Source: Dehalococcoidia bacterium
GTDB lineage: Bacteria > Chloroflexota > Dehalococcoidia > UBA3495
NCBI GenBank assembly: GCA_030753265.1
Contig: JASMCQ010000068.1
Location: forward strand, 1-42,117
DNA length: 42,117 nucleotides
Direction of reading: 5' to 3'
Part shown: in pieces, positions 25,763-33,912 of the stretch
Layout: each line of letters begins with the position of its first letter
Position numbering within the stretch: the stretch's first letter is position 1
Position numbers and translations under genes: made by a program
Notes under the pieces: model-generated
The model's database searches: none
What the model was told of the DNA's origin: nothing
The model's input: the letters and a program-made list of their open reading frames with translations, nothing else

Positions 25763-27262
25763 ATGACGCGAGAATACGATGTGGCAGTGGTGGGCGGCGG
25801 GGTGGTTGGGTGCGCCATCGCACGGGAGTTGGCTCGCCACCAGGTTAAGGTGGTCCTTCTGGAGCGGGAGAGCGATGTCGCCAGGGGCACCAGCGGCAAG
25901 AACAGCGGCGTGGTCCACACCGGCTTCAACGTGCCCACCGGCTCGGTAAAAGCGCGGCTGAACGTTTCCGGCGCCAGTGTTTTCGAAGAGTTTTGCGCCG
26001 AGTTGAGGGTACCTTTTCACCGGGTGGGAAAACTGGTCGTCGCCCTCACCGAGCAAGAGGCCCCCGAACTGGAGAAATTGAAAGCCATCGGGGACGCCAA
26101 CGGGGTTCCATCCCTCGAAATCGTCGACGGTGAAACCGTCCGGCGCATGGAGCCCAATATTCAGGGCTATGCCGCGCTTCACGTGCCTACCGCCGCCATT
26201 ACCTGCCCCTTCACTCTCACCATAGCCCTGGCCGAATCCGCCAAGTCCATGGGGGCCGAGATTCTCTTCCTGTCCGAAGTGAAGCGGATCTCCGGCCACG
26301 CCGGCGCCTTTCGCCTCACCACCGGGCAGGGCACGGTATACAGCAAACTGATCGTGAACTCCGCCGGGCTCTACGCCGACCACGTGGCCCGGCTGGCCGG
26401 GGTGCGCCGCTACAAGGTCTACCCCTGCCGGGGTGAGTACCTAATCATCGACAAGTCGAGAAGCGACCTTATCCAGCGGATGGTCTACCCGGTGCCGCCC
26501 AAAGGAGGACCCGGCCTCGGCGTGCACCTGACTCCGACCGTCGACGGGAACATCCTTATCGGCCCCAGTGCGGCCTACGTGCGGCACAAGGGCGACGAAG
26601 CCACCACCCGGACCATGTCCCGTGCCCTCCTCCGGGAAGCGCGGGAACTGCTTCCGCCGCTGAGTCCCCGGGACGTTGTCACCTCCTACTCCGGCATCAG
26701 GTCCAAGACCGTGAGTTCGGCGGAGGGAGGCTTCGGAGACTTCATCATCGAGGAGGCGCCGGAACTGCCTGGGATGATGCACCTGGTGGGTATCGAGTCC
26801 CCCGGCCTCACCTCGGCGCCCGCCATCGCGGCCGATGTGGCCCAGTGGGTGGGAAGCTACCTTCCACTGGGAAGCAACGGCAGCCCCCCAACGCCGAGCA
26901 GGCTTGCCGTCCCCTTCCGTGAGCTGCCGTCGGAGCAGCAGGCCGAGCTCGTGGAGGCGGACCCCGACTACGGCCAGATCGTATGCCGGTGTGAGATAGT
27001 GACGCGAAGAGAAGTGCTCGATGCTATCCACAATCCCCTTGGCGTGAACACCCTCAGCGGAATCAAGTACCGCTCCAGGGCAACAATGGGGCGCTGTCAG
27101 GGCGGCTTCTGTGGCCCGCGGATTGTGGAGATGCTGGAACAAGAACTCGGCCTAACGCCGGAGGATATCTCCCTCAAGGGGCCCGGATCGTGGCTCTTCC
27201 CCGGGACCACCAAAGGGCTCAGAAGCCCTCAGGCAGCCTCCGTTCGGCGCAACCAGGCATGA
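25763..27262 (+). CDS. GlpA2-like FAD dehydrogenase with BFD-type [2Fe-2S] domain
   Basis: A 499-residue flavoprotein of the DAO/GlpA fold. The FAD dinucleotide-binding motif is at the N-terminus (DVAVVGGGVVGCAIARELARHQVKVVLLERE), followed by GTSGKNSGVVHTGF and LIVNSAGLYADHVARLAG. The C-terminal region (about 410-470) is a BFD-like iron-sulfur domain with IVCRCEIVTRREV and GRCQGGFCGPRIV, supplying four cysteines. This architecture matches the large subunit of the type-2 anaerobic glycerol-3-phosphate dehydrogenase found beside a GlpB-like and a DUF1667 protein, the same order seen here. Related 2-hydroxyacid or amino-acid oxidations are also possible. It follows AOR by 373 bases, so co-regulation is not certain. 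Confidence 0.9.
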   Translation: MTREYDVAVVGGGVVGCAIARELARHQVKVVLLERESDVARGTSGKNSGVVHTGFNVPTGSVKARLNVSGASVFEEFCAELRVPFHRVGKLVVALTEQEAPELEKLKAIGDANGVPSLEIVDGETVRRMEPNIQGYAALHVPTAAITCPFTLTIALAESAKSMGAEILFLSEVKRISGHAGAFRLTTGQGTVYSKLIVNSAGLYADHVARLAGVRRYKVYPCRGEYLIIDKSRSDLIQRMVYPVPPKGGPGLGVHLTPTVDGNILIGPSAAYVRHKGDEATTRTMSRALLREARELLPPLSPRDVVTSYSGIRSKTVSSAEGGFGDFIIEEAPELPGMMHLVGIESPGLTSAPAIAADVAQWVGSYLPLGSNGSPPTPSRLAVPFRELPSEQQAELVEADPDYGQIVCRCEIVTRREVLDAIHNPLGVNTLSGIKYRSRATMGRCQGGFCGPRIVEMLEQELGLTPEDISLKGPGSWLFPGTTKGLRSPQAASVRRNQA

Positions 27263-27395
27263 AGATTGGAAGGCCCGAATCGATTACCAGAGACCGCGAG
27301 ATGCTGGCGGGACCGGTCTCGCGGAGCCGCAACTGCACCGTATCGCCGTCCATCAGGGACGGGCGTGCTCACGATGACATTTCCGGAGTGGTGAC

Positions 27396-28637
27396 GTGCG
27401 AACCGAAGACGTAGAGGTGGTGGTGATTGGTGGTGGTCCCGCCGGGATGGCCGCCGCCGTCGCGGCCCGGCAGGCCGGGGCGGAGGACGTGCTGCTGGTG
27501 GAGCGAGGGGAGCGGTTGGGGGGAATCCTGAACCAGTGCATCCACGACGGCTTCGGCACCAAGGTCTTTGGTGAAACGCTGACAGGGCCCGAGTACGCCC
27601 AGATCTACATCGATAAACTCCACGACGCCAAGGTCTCCTATTGCCTCGACACCATGGTCCTCGACCTGACGGCGGACCGGGAGTTGACGCTGTGTTCCAC
27701 CGGCGGAATGCGGCGGGTACGGGCCAAGGCGGTGGTCCTCACCATGGGGTGCCGGGAGCGTCCCCGGGGCGCCATAAACATCCCCGGTTCCCGCCCGGCC
27801 GGCGTCTACACCGCCGGTGTTGTCCAGGCTTACATGAACCTCCAGAACATCTCGGTTGGGAAACGGGTCGTGATCCTGGGTTCCGGCGACGTCGGCCTGA
27901 TCATGGCGCGCCGTCTTACCCTGGAGGGCGCCGAGGTCCCGTGCGTTGCCGAGATACTGCCCCATCCCAGCGGGCTGGGGCGAAACGTGGTCCAGTGTCT
28001 GGAAGACTTCGGTATCCCGCTCTACCTGAGCACTACGGTGGTCGAGATCCACGGGAATCAGCGAATCCACGGGGTGACCCTGGCCGAGATCGGGCCCAAG
28101 GGAGGGGTCGTGCGGGGCACCAAGCGGTACGTCGCCTGCGATACCCTGATGCTCTCCGTGGGGTTGATTCCGGAGAACGAGCTTTCCAAGAAGGCCGGGA
28201 CGGACCTCAGCCCGGTTACCGGCGGGCCGGTCGTGGACGAGGACTACCACACGTCCATTCCCGGCATCTTCGCCGCCGGGAACGCCCTCCAGGTTCACGA
28301 CCTGGTGGACTACGTGTCCCTGGAGGCCGCGGTGGCCGGGCAGAAGGCCGCCGAGTTTGCCGGGACGGGGAAGGGCCGGCAGGCGGGCATCACGGTAGGT
28401 GCGGGGCAGGGGATACGGTACGTCGTGCCCCAGCGGATCAGCGGCGCCGCGGCGGTCGAATTCACCATGAGGGTGACGGCCACGGATAACGACCGCAACA
28501 TCGTTTTCAGCAGAGATGGCCAGGTGATCCGGAGGCTGAAGCAGTCCGTGCTGGCGCCTTCGTCGATGATCCGGCTCAGGGTCAGGGCCGACCGGTTCCA
28601 GGGTCTGGACGGTGACATGATTGTGGAGGTCCGGTGA
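27396..28637 (+). CDS. FAD/NAD-dependent oxidoreductase, GlpB-like partner
   Basis: A 413-residue two-dinucleotide-fold flavoprotein. The FAD motif is VVVIGGGPAGMAAAVAARQAGAEDVLLVERGERLGGIL. The second, NAD-type, motif is GKRVVILGSGDVGLIMARRLTLEGAEV at about 154-179. The FAD-closing motif is VDEDYHTSIPGIFAAGNAL. LNQCIHDGFGTKVFGETLTGPEYA after the first motif is typical of the partner of GlpA2-type dehydrogenases. It probably moves electrons from the dehydrogenase flavin to NAD(P) or to another carrier. The GTG start at 27396 has only a weak GGAG site. Its stop TGA overlaps the ATG of the next gene by one base. Confidence 0.9.
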   Translation: MRTEDVEVVVIGGGPAGMAAAVAARQAGAEDVLLVERGERLGGILNQCIHDGFGTKVFGETLTGPEYAQIYIDKLHDAKVSYCLDTMVLDLTADRELTLCSTGGMRRVRAKAVVLTMGCRERPRGAINIPGSRPAGVYTAGVVQAYMNLQNISVGKRVVILGSGDVGLIMARRLTLEGAEVPCVAEILPHPSGLGRNVVQCLEDFGIPLYLSTTVVEIHGNQRIHGVTLAEIGPKGGVVRGTKRYVACDTLMLSVGLIPENELSKKAGTDLSPVTGGPVVDEDYHTSIPGIFAAGNALQVHDLVDYVSLEAAVAGQKAAEFAGTGKGRQAGITVGAGQGIRYVVPQRISGAAAVEFTMRVTATDNDRNIVFSRDGQVIRRLKQSVLAPSSMIRLRVRADRFQGLDGDMIVEVR

Positions 28638-29002
28638 TGAAAGGCAATTTCACCTGCATTGTGTGCCCGACGAGTTGCCCAGTCAGCGCTGAGTGGAATG
28701 ATACGGAGTTGCTGAACATTGACCACGCCCAGTGCAAGCTTGCCTGGGACTTCATCCGAGGCGAGATTTTCGACCCCCGGAGGACGGTAACCACCACCGT
28801 CATCGTGGAAGGGGCCGACCTGCCACTGGTCAGCGTGAAGACCGATGCTCCAGTGCCCAAGCAAGTGGTTCTGGAGGTGATGGACCACCTGGCCGGTGTT
28901 ACCGTCCGTGCGCCCGTGGGTATTGGCGATGTCATCGTCTCCAATGTACTCGGAACCGGTTCCAACATCGTCGCGACCAGAGAGGCCCTGAAGACGGATT
29001 GA
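28637..29002 (+). CDS. DUF1667 cysteine-motif protein
   Basis: A 121-residue protein of the DUF1667 family, the third member of GlpA2-like dehydrogenase clusters. It has Cys7, Cys10 and Cys14 in TCIVCPTSCP, plus Cys33, a layout that suggests an iron-sulfur cluster. The rest forms a small conserved domain (RRTVTTTVIVEGADLPLVSVKTDAPVPKQ, VRAPVGIGDVIVSNVLGTGSNIVATR). ATG 28637 is chosen because it overlaps the preceding stop (TGATG) and follows GGAGGT by six bases. Its exact role is not established; electron transfer within the trio is the likely one. Confidence 0.9.
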   Translation: MKGNFTCIVCPTSCPVSAEWNDTELLNIDHAQCKLAWDFIRGEIFDPRRTVTTTVIVEGADLPLVSVKTDAPVPKQVVLEVMDHLAGVTVRAPVGIGDVIVSNVLGTGSNIVATREALKTD

Positions 29003-29099
29003 CTCCGGCCTCGCCCGGCTTACCCGGCGGCGGTACATTTTCGGATCATTATCGGACACCCCTCGACCGGGGCACGCCGCGTCATCCCCGTCTAGCCTC

Positions 29100-29161
29100 G
29101 CCCTCGTTACCTCTCCCGCGGGGCTGAGGATGCCTTGGCGCAGCCTGGGCCGAGCGAGGGC
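29100..29161 (-). repeat. 68-bp nested palindrome family, diverged copy
   Basis: In reverse orientation this reads GCCCTCGCTCGGCCCAGGC, then TGCGCCAAGGCATCCTCAGC, then a GGGAGAGGTAACGAGGGC end. The asymmetric core (GCCCAGGCTGCGCCA-GGCATC) is kept, but the inner dyad is broken. The right end overlaps the spurious N-terminus of the open frame starting at 29130. Confidence 0.75.
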
Positions 29162-29294
29162 ATCGCCACCCGTTCACCCGGTCTTCTCAAGCCGTTACCG
29201 CTCGGGAGAACGAAGATGTTCCAGCCCGAGGGTCTCCGGATGGATGGACCGGGCAGCGTGCCGTAATAATGGCCGGAGACGGTCGGTCAGAGTG

Positions 29295-29323
29295 TTGCCA
29301 CCGCAAAGAGCGGTGGTTATAAT
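29295..29323 (+). promoter_or_regulatory. Strong promoter with dyad operator in its spacer
   Basis: TTGCCA (29295-29300), 17 bases, then a perfect TATAAT (29318-29323). The spacer region contains a perfect inverted repeat, CCACCGC-AAAGA-GCGGTGG (29298-29316), lying between and touching the two boxes. That is where a repressor or a MerR-like spacer-distorting activator would bind. It should drive the hydratase/plsX/SDR genes downstream. Confidence 0.72.
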
Positions 29324-29525
29324 TCACCGTGGCCCAATGGTGATGACGCCTTGCGGGCGCACTGTCGCCGCCATAAACGCATTACTTCGTCGACGCCCCG
29401 CTTTGGGGCCGACGATGCCCGGCGCTAGTGGCCCCAGCCGGATACCGGGGCCGGCGGCGACGCTGTTTCATTCAGGGATTGTTACAGGGATTTTTGCCAG
29501 AACATTCATTCTTGGGGGACGACCT

Positions 29526-30398
29526 TTGGCGAGAGACCACGTTGAGCCGGTCGAAGTGGGGCTTGGTGGTTGGAGGGTTACCGAAGACTCGGTACAGGAA
29601 TATCTGCGGGCGGCGGGCGACACGCTGCCGGCGTACTTGCAGGCCGGCCTGACGCCACCTCTGGCTCTGGCGGCCCGCGCCCTTGGCTCCCTACTGCAGC
29701 ACCTGGACCTGCCGCCGGGCGCCATCCACAGCCTTCAGGAGATCGAGACACTCCGGCCAGTCTCCTTTGGCCAGGACATCACCGGCACCGCCAGATTGGA
29801 CCCGGTGAAGCGCCGCGGAGGCATGGAGTTCCTAACCGCCAGCGTTGCTCTAAATGACGAAGCAGGCCATGCGGTACTCGGCGGGAAAACCACCGTGCTG
29901 GTCGTCGATCCGGAGGCAATCGCTCCGGCCGGGCGGGAATCTTCGGAACGAAGCGCCCCCTCTCGACCAGGCGTTCCGGCCGTGGCGGTTGAGGAGATAT
30001 CCGGGGACGGGATTCTCACGGGAGTGGTGAAGACCATCAACCAGGAGCAGCTAAACGCCTACGCCCGGGTGTCGGGGGACCACAATCCCCTTCACCTTGA
30101 CGCCGAGTTCGCCGCCACCACCCAGTACGGCGGCATCATCGCCCACGGCATGCTGACACTGGCTTTCATCTCTGAGATGATGACCGAGAAATTCGGGCCG
30201 GCGTGGCTTCAGAACGGAGCCCTGAGGGTCCGCTTCAAGGGCGCAGCCTACGTGGGGGATCAGGTGGAAACCCGAGGCAGGATCAACAAAGAGGCTGTCG
30301 TGTCCGAGGGCCGCCAGGTTGGGTGCGCCGTCGGGTTGAGCAACTGCCAGACCGGGCAGGAGTTGATCAGCGGCACCGCGACCGTGGTATTGCCGTAG
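29526..30398 (+). CDS. MaoC-like hydratase with double hot-dog fold
   Basis: An (R)-specific enoyl-CoA hydratase/dehydratase-like protein. The C-terminal hot-dog domain carries the hydratase-2 motif YARVSGDHNPLHLDAEFAA...GGIIAHGMLTLAFI, with the catalytic Asp and His. The N-terminal part (VGLGGWRVTEDSVQEYLRAAGD through VALNDEAGHAVLGGKTTVLV) is a second, catalytically simpler hot-dog domain. The expected role is hydration of trans-2-enoyl-CoA or the reverse, in fatty-acid or polyester-like metabolism. TTG 29526 (LARDHVEP) is chosen because of a GGGGGA site seven bases upstream and because sequence before it looks non-coding; ATG 29337, close to the predicted transcription start, is an alternative. 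It precedes plsX by 120 bases. Confidence 0.82.
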   Translation: MARDHVEPVEVGLGGWRVTEDSVQEYLRAAGDTLPAYLQAGLTPPLALAARALGSLLQHLDLPPGAIHSLQEIETLRPVSFGQDITGTARLDPVKRRGGMEFLTASVALNDEAGHAVLGGKTTVLVVDPEAIAPAGRESSERSAPSRPGVPAVAVEEISGDGILTGVVKTINQEQLNAYARVSGDHNPLHLDAEFAATTQYGGIIAHGMLTLAFISEMMTEKFGPAWLQNGALRVRFKGAAYVGDQVETRGRINKEAVVSEGRQVGCAVGLSNCQTGQELISGTATVVLP

Positions 30399-30518
30399 CG
30401 TTGGTATCGGCCCAGCACCGAAGGCGGCGAGGGCGCCGAGATTTTCAGTTGATGCCGTGGTCCCGTGACCAGGTGGCGACACCGGCGAGGGCCATAGGAT
30501 ATTCGAGGAAGACGAAGC

Positions 30519-31586
30519 ATGCCCAGTGATCGAAGCCGGGGCACTCGCCCAGTCCGGGTGGTCGTGGATGCGATGGGAGGCGACTTCGCCCCTGAGGAAG
30601 CGGTAAAAGGGGCGGTCCAGGCACTGGGAGTCGAAAACATCGAACTCACCCTGGTGGGAGATCGCCACCTGGTAGAGGATCAACTGGCTCGATGCGATGT
30701 GGACGGCAAGCCGGTGACAGTGGTCCCCTCGGTGGGCAAGATCGGTGACGACGAACACCCGGTGCAAGGGCTGCGGCAGAAGCCCCAGGCATCGATTCTC
30801 GTCGCGACCAATCTATTGAAAAGCGGCGATGCAGACGTGCTGGTATCCATGGGGTCCACCGGAGCGTCGATGGCCAGCGCCGTACTCGCGTTGGGCTTGA
30901 TGGACGGCCTGGACCGTCCCTGCCTCGGCGGCCCATTCCTGGGCCTAGCGCCCCGAACGGTGCTGGTGGACATCGGGAGCAGCGTGGATTGCCGGCCCGC
31001 GATGATGCTCAACTTCGCCGCCCTGGGCGCGGTGTTCGCCCGCAAGGTCCTGGACATCAAAGACCCAAGAATCGCCCTGCTGAGCACCGGCGCCGAGGAG
31101 GCCAAGGGCAACCGGCAGGTGCAGGAAAGCGGTCAGCTTCTGAAGGAGAGCCACCTCAACTTCATCGGTAACGTGGAGGGGATGGACTTTTTTACCGGCC
31201 GGGCCGATGTCATCGTCTGTGACGGGTTCGTGGGAAATATCTTAATGAAGTTTACCGAAGGGATCGGCAAAGCCTTGGCTCCTTTCCTGGCGCGGCAGCT
31301 TTCATCGAGCATTCCTCAGGATGAACTCAACCGGATAACCTCCGAGTTGTGGCACCTGACAAACCTGCCCAGGACCATGGGCGGGCCTTTGTTCGGCATC
31401 AACGGGGTGGTAGTCGTGGGCCACGGCTCTTGCAAAGCCGACGGCATCGCCGGGGCCATAAACACCGCCATCCGGTGTGTGAAGATTGACCTGGTGGAGA
31501 GCATGCGGGAGGAGCTATCGCAGATGCGCGGTCTCGGGAAGACCTCCATTTCCAGCTTGCAGCGGTCGCCCCAGGCTCCCGGTTGA
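30519..31586 (+). CDS. plsX: Phosphate acyltransferase PlsX
   Basis: Makes acyl-phosphate from acyl-ACP (or acyl-CoA), the first step of the PlsX/PlsY route to phosphatidic acid. It acts at the inner face of the membrane. The 355-residue product shows VRVVVDAMGGDFAPEEAVKGAVQAL, the mid-protein SMGSTGASMASAVLALG, VLVDIGSSVDCRPAMMLNFAALG, NVEGMDFFTGRADVIVCDGFVGNILMKFTEG and the end PLFGINGVVVVGHGSCKADGIAGAI. The length is normal. The ATG has a GAGGAAG site. In many bacteria plsX leads fabH-fabD-fabG; here it lies between a MaoC-like hydratase and a FabG-like SDR, and no fabH or fabD is present. Confidence 0.97.
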   Translation: MPSDRSRGTRPVRVVVDAMGGDFAPEEAVKGAVQALGVENIELTLVGDRHLVEDQLARCDVDGKPVTVVPSVGKIGDDEHPVQGLRQKPQASILVATNLLKSGDADVLVSMGSTGASMASAVLALGLMDGLDRPCLGGPFLGLAPRTVLVDIGSSVDCRPAMMLNFAALGAVFARKVLDIKDPRIALLSTGAEEAKGNRQVQESGQLLKESHLNFIGNVEGMDFFTGRADVIVCDGFVGNILMKFTEGIGKALAPFLARQLSSSIPQDELNRITSELWHLTNLPRTMGGPLFGINGVVVVGHGSCKADGIAGAINTAIRCVKIDLVESMREELSQMRGLGKTSISSLQRSPQAPG

Positions 31587-31759
31587 AGAAACATTCATCC
31601 AATACTCCGGCAACACTCCGGCGTTGGGCGCAAGAACCCGGAGCCCAACCACCAATCGAACCTCTTTTCAGCGGGCGCAGGCGCCGGTAATATGCAGCAG
31701 GAAGAACCCACAAACCGGGCAGTTGGCTGCCAAATTACGGCAGTGGTATGAGGGAAGCT

Positions 31760-32551
31760 ATGAACGACCTTAGCGGGAAAGTAGCGATCGTCACGGGGGC
31801 GGGCCGGCGAAGGGGCATCGGCCGGACCATTGCCCTCGGGCTGGCCCAGGCCGGGGCCGACGTGGTCGTGTCCGACATCGAGACGGGGCCGGAGGCCATG
31901 ACGCCCGAGGAACGCGAGGCCGGGTGGCAGGGGCTGCCCGGCGTGGTAAGCGAGATCGAAGCCCTTGGCCGGAAGGGCCTGGCGTTGTTTACCAACATCG
32001 CCGACGCCGAGCAGGTGCCCGAGATGGTCAAACAAACGATCGACCAGTTCGGCCACGTCGACATCCTGATCAACAATGCCGGAATAACCCGGGACCGCCT
32101 GTTGCTACGCATGACCCCAGATGACTTCGACAGGGTCGTTGCGGTGAACCTGCGGGGGGCCTTCCTGTGCACCAAGTACGTGATGCCTCACCTGCTGAAG
32201 CAACGGGGGGGCCGGATCGTCAACATCTCGTCGGTCGTCGGATTGAGTGGCAACCCCGGCCAGGCCAACTACGCCGCCGCCAAGGCGGGCATAGTCGGCC
32301 TCACCAAAGCGGTGGCCCGGGAAGTGGCGTCGCGAAACATAACGGTCAATGCCCTGGCGCCCGGATTTGTCGCCACCGGGATGATAGAGGTGCTGCCCGA
32401 GGAGACTCGCAAGGCGATCTTGGCCCGCATCCCCATGGGCCGTCTGGGCACCGTCGACGACGTCGCCGGGGCCGCGCTGTTCCTATGCAGCGAGAGCGCC
32501 AGCTACATCACCGGCCAGGTGATAACCATCGACGGCGGGATGATCGCCTGA
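31760..32551 (+). CDS. FabG-like short-chain dehydrogenase/reductase
   Basis: An NAD(P)H-dependent SDR, probably a 3-oxoacyl thioester reductase or a related alcohol dehydrogenase. The cofactor site is VTGAGRRRGIGRTIA, which has an expanded, arginine-rich glycine loop. NNAGITRD, the catalytic serine in IVNISSVVGLSG, and the Tyr/Lys pair in ANYAAAKAGIVGL are present, followed by PGFVATGM and the C-terminal SYITGQVITIDGGM. An insertion of about a dozen residues (ETGPEAMTPEEREAGWQG) follows the second strand, unlike standard FabG. ATG 31760 is chosen since GAGGGA lies four to five bases upstream; ATG 31748 is in frame too. Confidence 0.92.
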   Translation: MNDLSGKVAIVTGAGRRRGIGRTIALGLAQAGADVVVSDIETGPEAMTPEEREAGWQGLPGVVSEIEALGRKGLALFTNIADAEQVPEMVKQTIDQFGHVDILINNAGITRDRLLLRMTPDDFDRVVAVNLRGAFLCTKYVMPHLLKQRGGRIVNISSVVGLSGNPGQANYAAAKAGIVGLTKAVAREVASRNITVNALAPGFVATGMIEVLPEETRKAILARIPMGRLGTVDDVAGAALFLCSESASYITGQVITIDGGMIA

Positions 32552-32602
32552 GCCGGCCTATTGCTTTCGGGGTATGCTGCATGCCTGATACCACCCGGGA
32601 AC

Positions 32603-32670
32603 GCCCTCACCCTCGTTCCCTCTCCCACCGGGAGAGGGATACCCTGGCGTAGCCTGGGCTGGGTGAGGGC
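32603..32670 (-). repeat. 68-bp nested palindrome family, full copy
   Basis: A full-length copy in inverse orientation relative to 41148-41215. The two 68-base copies differ at only about four positions. The outer arms GCCCTCACCC/GGGTGAGGGC and inner arms CCCTCTCCC/GGGAGAGGG are perfect. It lies in the gap after the SDR gene. Confidence 0.92.
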
Positions 32671-32827
32671 ATCGTCTATTCGCTCGCCCCGGTATATCGC
32701 GGCAAATCCTTTGTACTGTCGGTCAAACATGCCCCGAATCTAGCCCGGTGGAGTGGGCGTTGTCCCGGACCGGCGTGCCAGGGGCGCGAGGTATTCGTTT
32801 CAGCCTGATCCGGGGCCGGAGGGAGAT

Positions 32828-33721
32828 ATGCGAAACACCATGACCGCGGCGGGCCGCCTGCGGCAGTTGCTTCGGGAGCCGGGAATCATCATGGCGCCCG
32901 GTGCGTATGACTGCCTGACCGCCGCAATCATTCAAAGGGCCGGATTTCCCGCGGTGTACATGACCGGGGCAGGAACCTCGATCTCCCGGCTGGGTTACCC
33001 TGACCTGGCCCTAGCGACGATGACCGAGATGATCGCCAACGCCGCCAGCATCTCCGGGACGGTGGACGTTCCGGTTATCGCCGACGCCGACACCGGTTAC
33101 GGGGGTGTCCTGAACGTGCAACGCACCGTGCGCCAGTACGAGCGCGCCGGCGTGGCGGCCATTCACATTGAGGACCAGGAGTCCCCCAAGCGCTGCGGGC
33201 ACCTGGAGGACAAGCGGGTGATTCCTCCCGGGGACATGGTGCAGAAGATCCGCGCCGCCGTTGACGCCCGCACCGACCCCGATTTCATCCTCATCGTGCG
33301 CACCGACGCCTTGGCCGTGACCGGCTGGGATGACACCATGGGGCGCTGCCGGGACTACATCCAAGCCGGGGCCGATGTACTCTTCGTGGAGGCCCTGCGG
33401 ACTCCCGAAGAAGCGGAGCTGGCGGCCCGGACCCTCAGCGTGCCGCTGTTGTACAACTTCGTCGAAACCGGCAAGTCGCCCCTCCTTCCGGCGGCGGAGT
33501 TGGAGCGGCTGGGCTTCAAGCTGGTGATCTATCCGAGCAGCGCCATACTGACGGTGTGCCGGGCGGTGGGAGACCTGATGCAGGAGTTGAAGGGGCAGGG
33601 CACCACCGCCTCCGCGATGGACCGGATGGTCAGCTTGCAAGAGTGCTTCGACACGGTCAAACATACCGAGATGCTGGCCCAGGCCGCCGGCTATGCCGAT
33701 GAGCCCGAGGCAGCGCCCTAG
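32828..33721 (+). CDS. Isocitrate lyase/PEP mutase family enzyme
   Basis: A cytosolic (beta-alpha)8 lyase of 297 residues. The Mg-binding motif is PVIADADTGYGG. The catalytic loop is SPKRCGHLEDKRVIP, which keeps the KRCGH cysteine of methylisocitrate-lyase and dimethylmalate-lyase-type members and is unlike PEP mutase proper. The N-terminus has REPGIIMAPGAYDCLTAAIIQRAGFPAVYMTGAGTS, also typical. The likely reaction is retro-aldol cleavage of a 2-methylisocitrate-like or substituted malate substrate. ATG 32828 is chosen because of the GGAGGGAGA site directly upstream; the frame also runs to 32753. The local set with SDR and hydratase suggests acid or propionate-type metabolism, which is inference. 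Confidence 0.9.
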   Translation: MRNTMTAAGRLRQLLREPGIIMAPGAYDCLTAAIIQRAGFPAVYMTGAGTSISRLGYPDLALATMTEMIANAASISGTVDVPVIADADTGYGGVLNVQRTVRQYERAGVAAIHIEDQESPKRCGHLEDKRVIPPGDMVQKIRAAVDARTDPDFILIVRTDALAVTGWDDTMGRCRDYIQAGADVLFVEALRTPEEAELAARTLSVPLLYNFVETGKSPLLPAAELERLGFKLVIYPSSAILTVCRAVGDLMQELKGQGTTASAMDRMVSLQECFDTVKHTEMLAQAAGYADEPEAAP

Positions 33722-33746
33722 CTCTCGCACCCCGGCTTGCAGACCT

Positions 33747-33796
33747 CGGCCCGGCCGCGTGGTCTGACCGCTGAGGGCCGGCTCCTTTCTTTTTTG
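33747..33796 (+). terminator. Probable terminator after the lyase gene
   Basis: CGGCCC (about 33747-33752) can pair with GGGCCG (33775-33780) around an internal region that also folds. The stem is followed closely by a T-rich tail, TCCTTTCTTTTTT. The stem is not perfect, so the call is moderate. Confidence 0.5.
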
Positions 33797-33834
33797 CCCT
33801 TGCGGCGGCGATACAGGACCGCTTGACTGGTAAA

Positions 33835-33891
33835 CGGAATGAGGCTACCGTCAGTTCCGAGGACGACCGGGCAAGAAGTTGCCTCATTCCG
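33835..33891 (+). promoter_or_regulatory. Perfect 11-bp inverted repeat in the HPP leader
   Basis: CGGAATGAGGC (33835-33845) and GCCTCATTCCG (33881-33891) are exact complements separated by 35 bases, ending 21 bases before the HPP start codon. As RNA it would form a large hairpin next to the ribosome-binding site; as DNA it could be a pair of operator half-sites. No T-tract follows. Confidence 0.5.
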
Positions 33892-33912
33892 GGTTGAAAT
33901 AGGGATTCTCGA

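Larger units (their letters stand above)
29003..29525. other. Regulatory gap with repeat and promoter, no gene seen
   Basis: The gap between the DUF1667 gene and the hydratase holds a degenerate copy of the 68-bp repeat (29100-29161) and a strong promoter (29295-29323). The plus-strand frame is open throughout but reads as low-quality sequence until about 29526. If transcription starts near 29330, the leader would be about 195 bases. Confidence 0.5.

Noticed and set aside
24241..25938. 565-residue minus-strand frame across the AOR gene and beyond
   Set aside because: It covers a well-supported gene on the other strand and a repeat, with no recognisable domain.
27289..27319. GAGACCG/CGGTCTC inverted repeat between the GlpA2-like and GlpB-like genes
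   Set aside because: Seven-base arms with a 17-base loop and no T-tract; insufficient to call a terminator or operator.
29130..29525. N-terminal extension of the MaoC-like gene
   Set aside because: Its beginning lies in a repeat copy and upstream of the promoter at 29295-29323, so it cannot be translated from that promoter.
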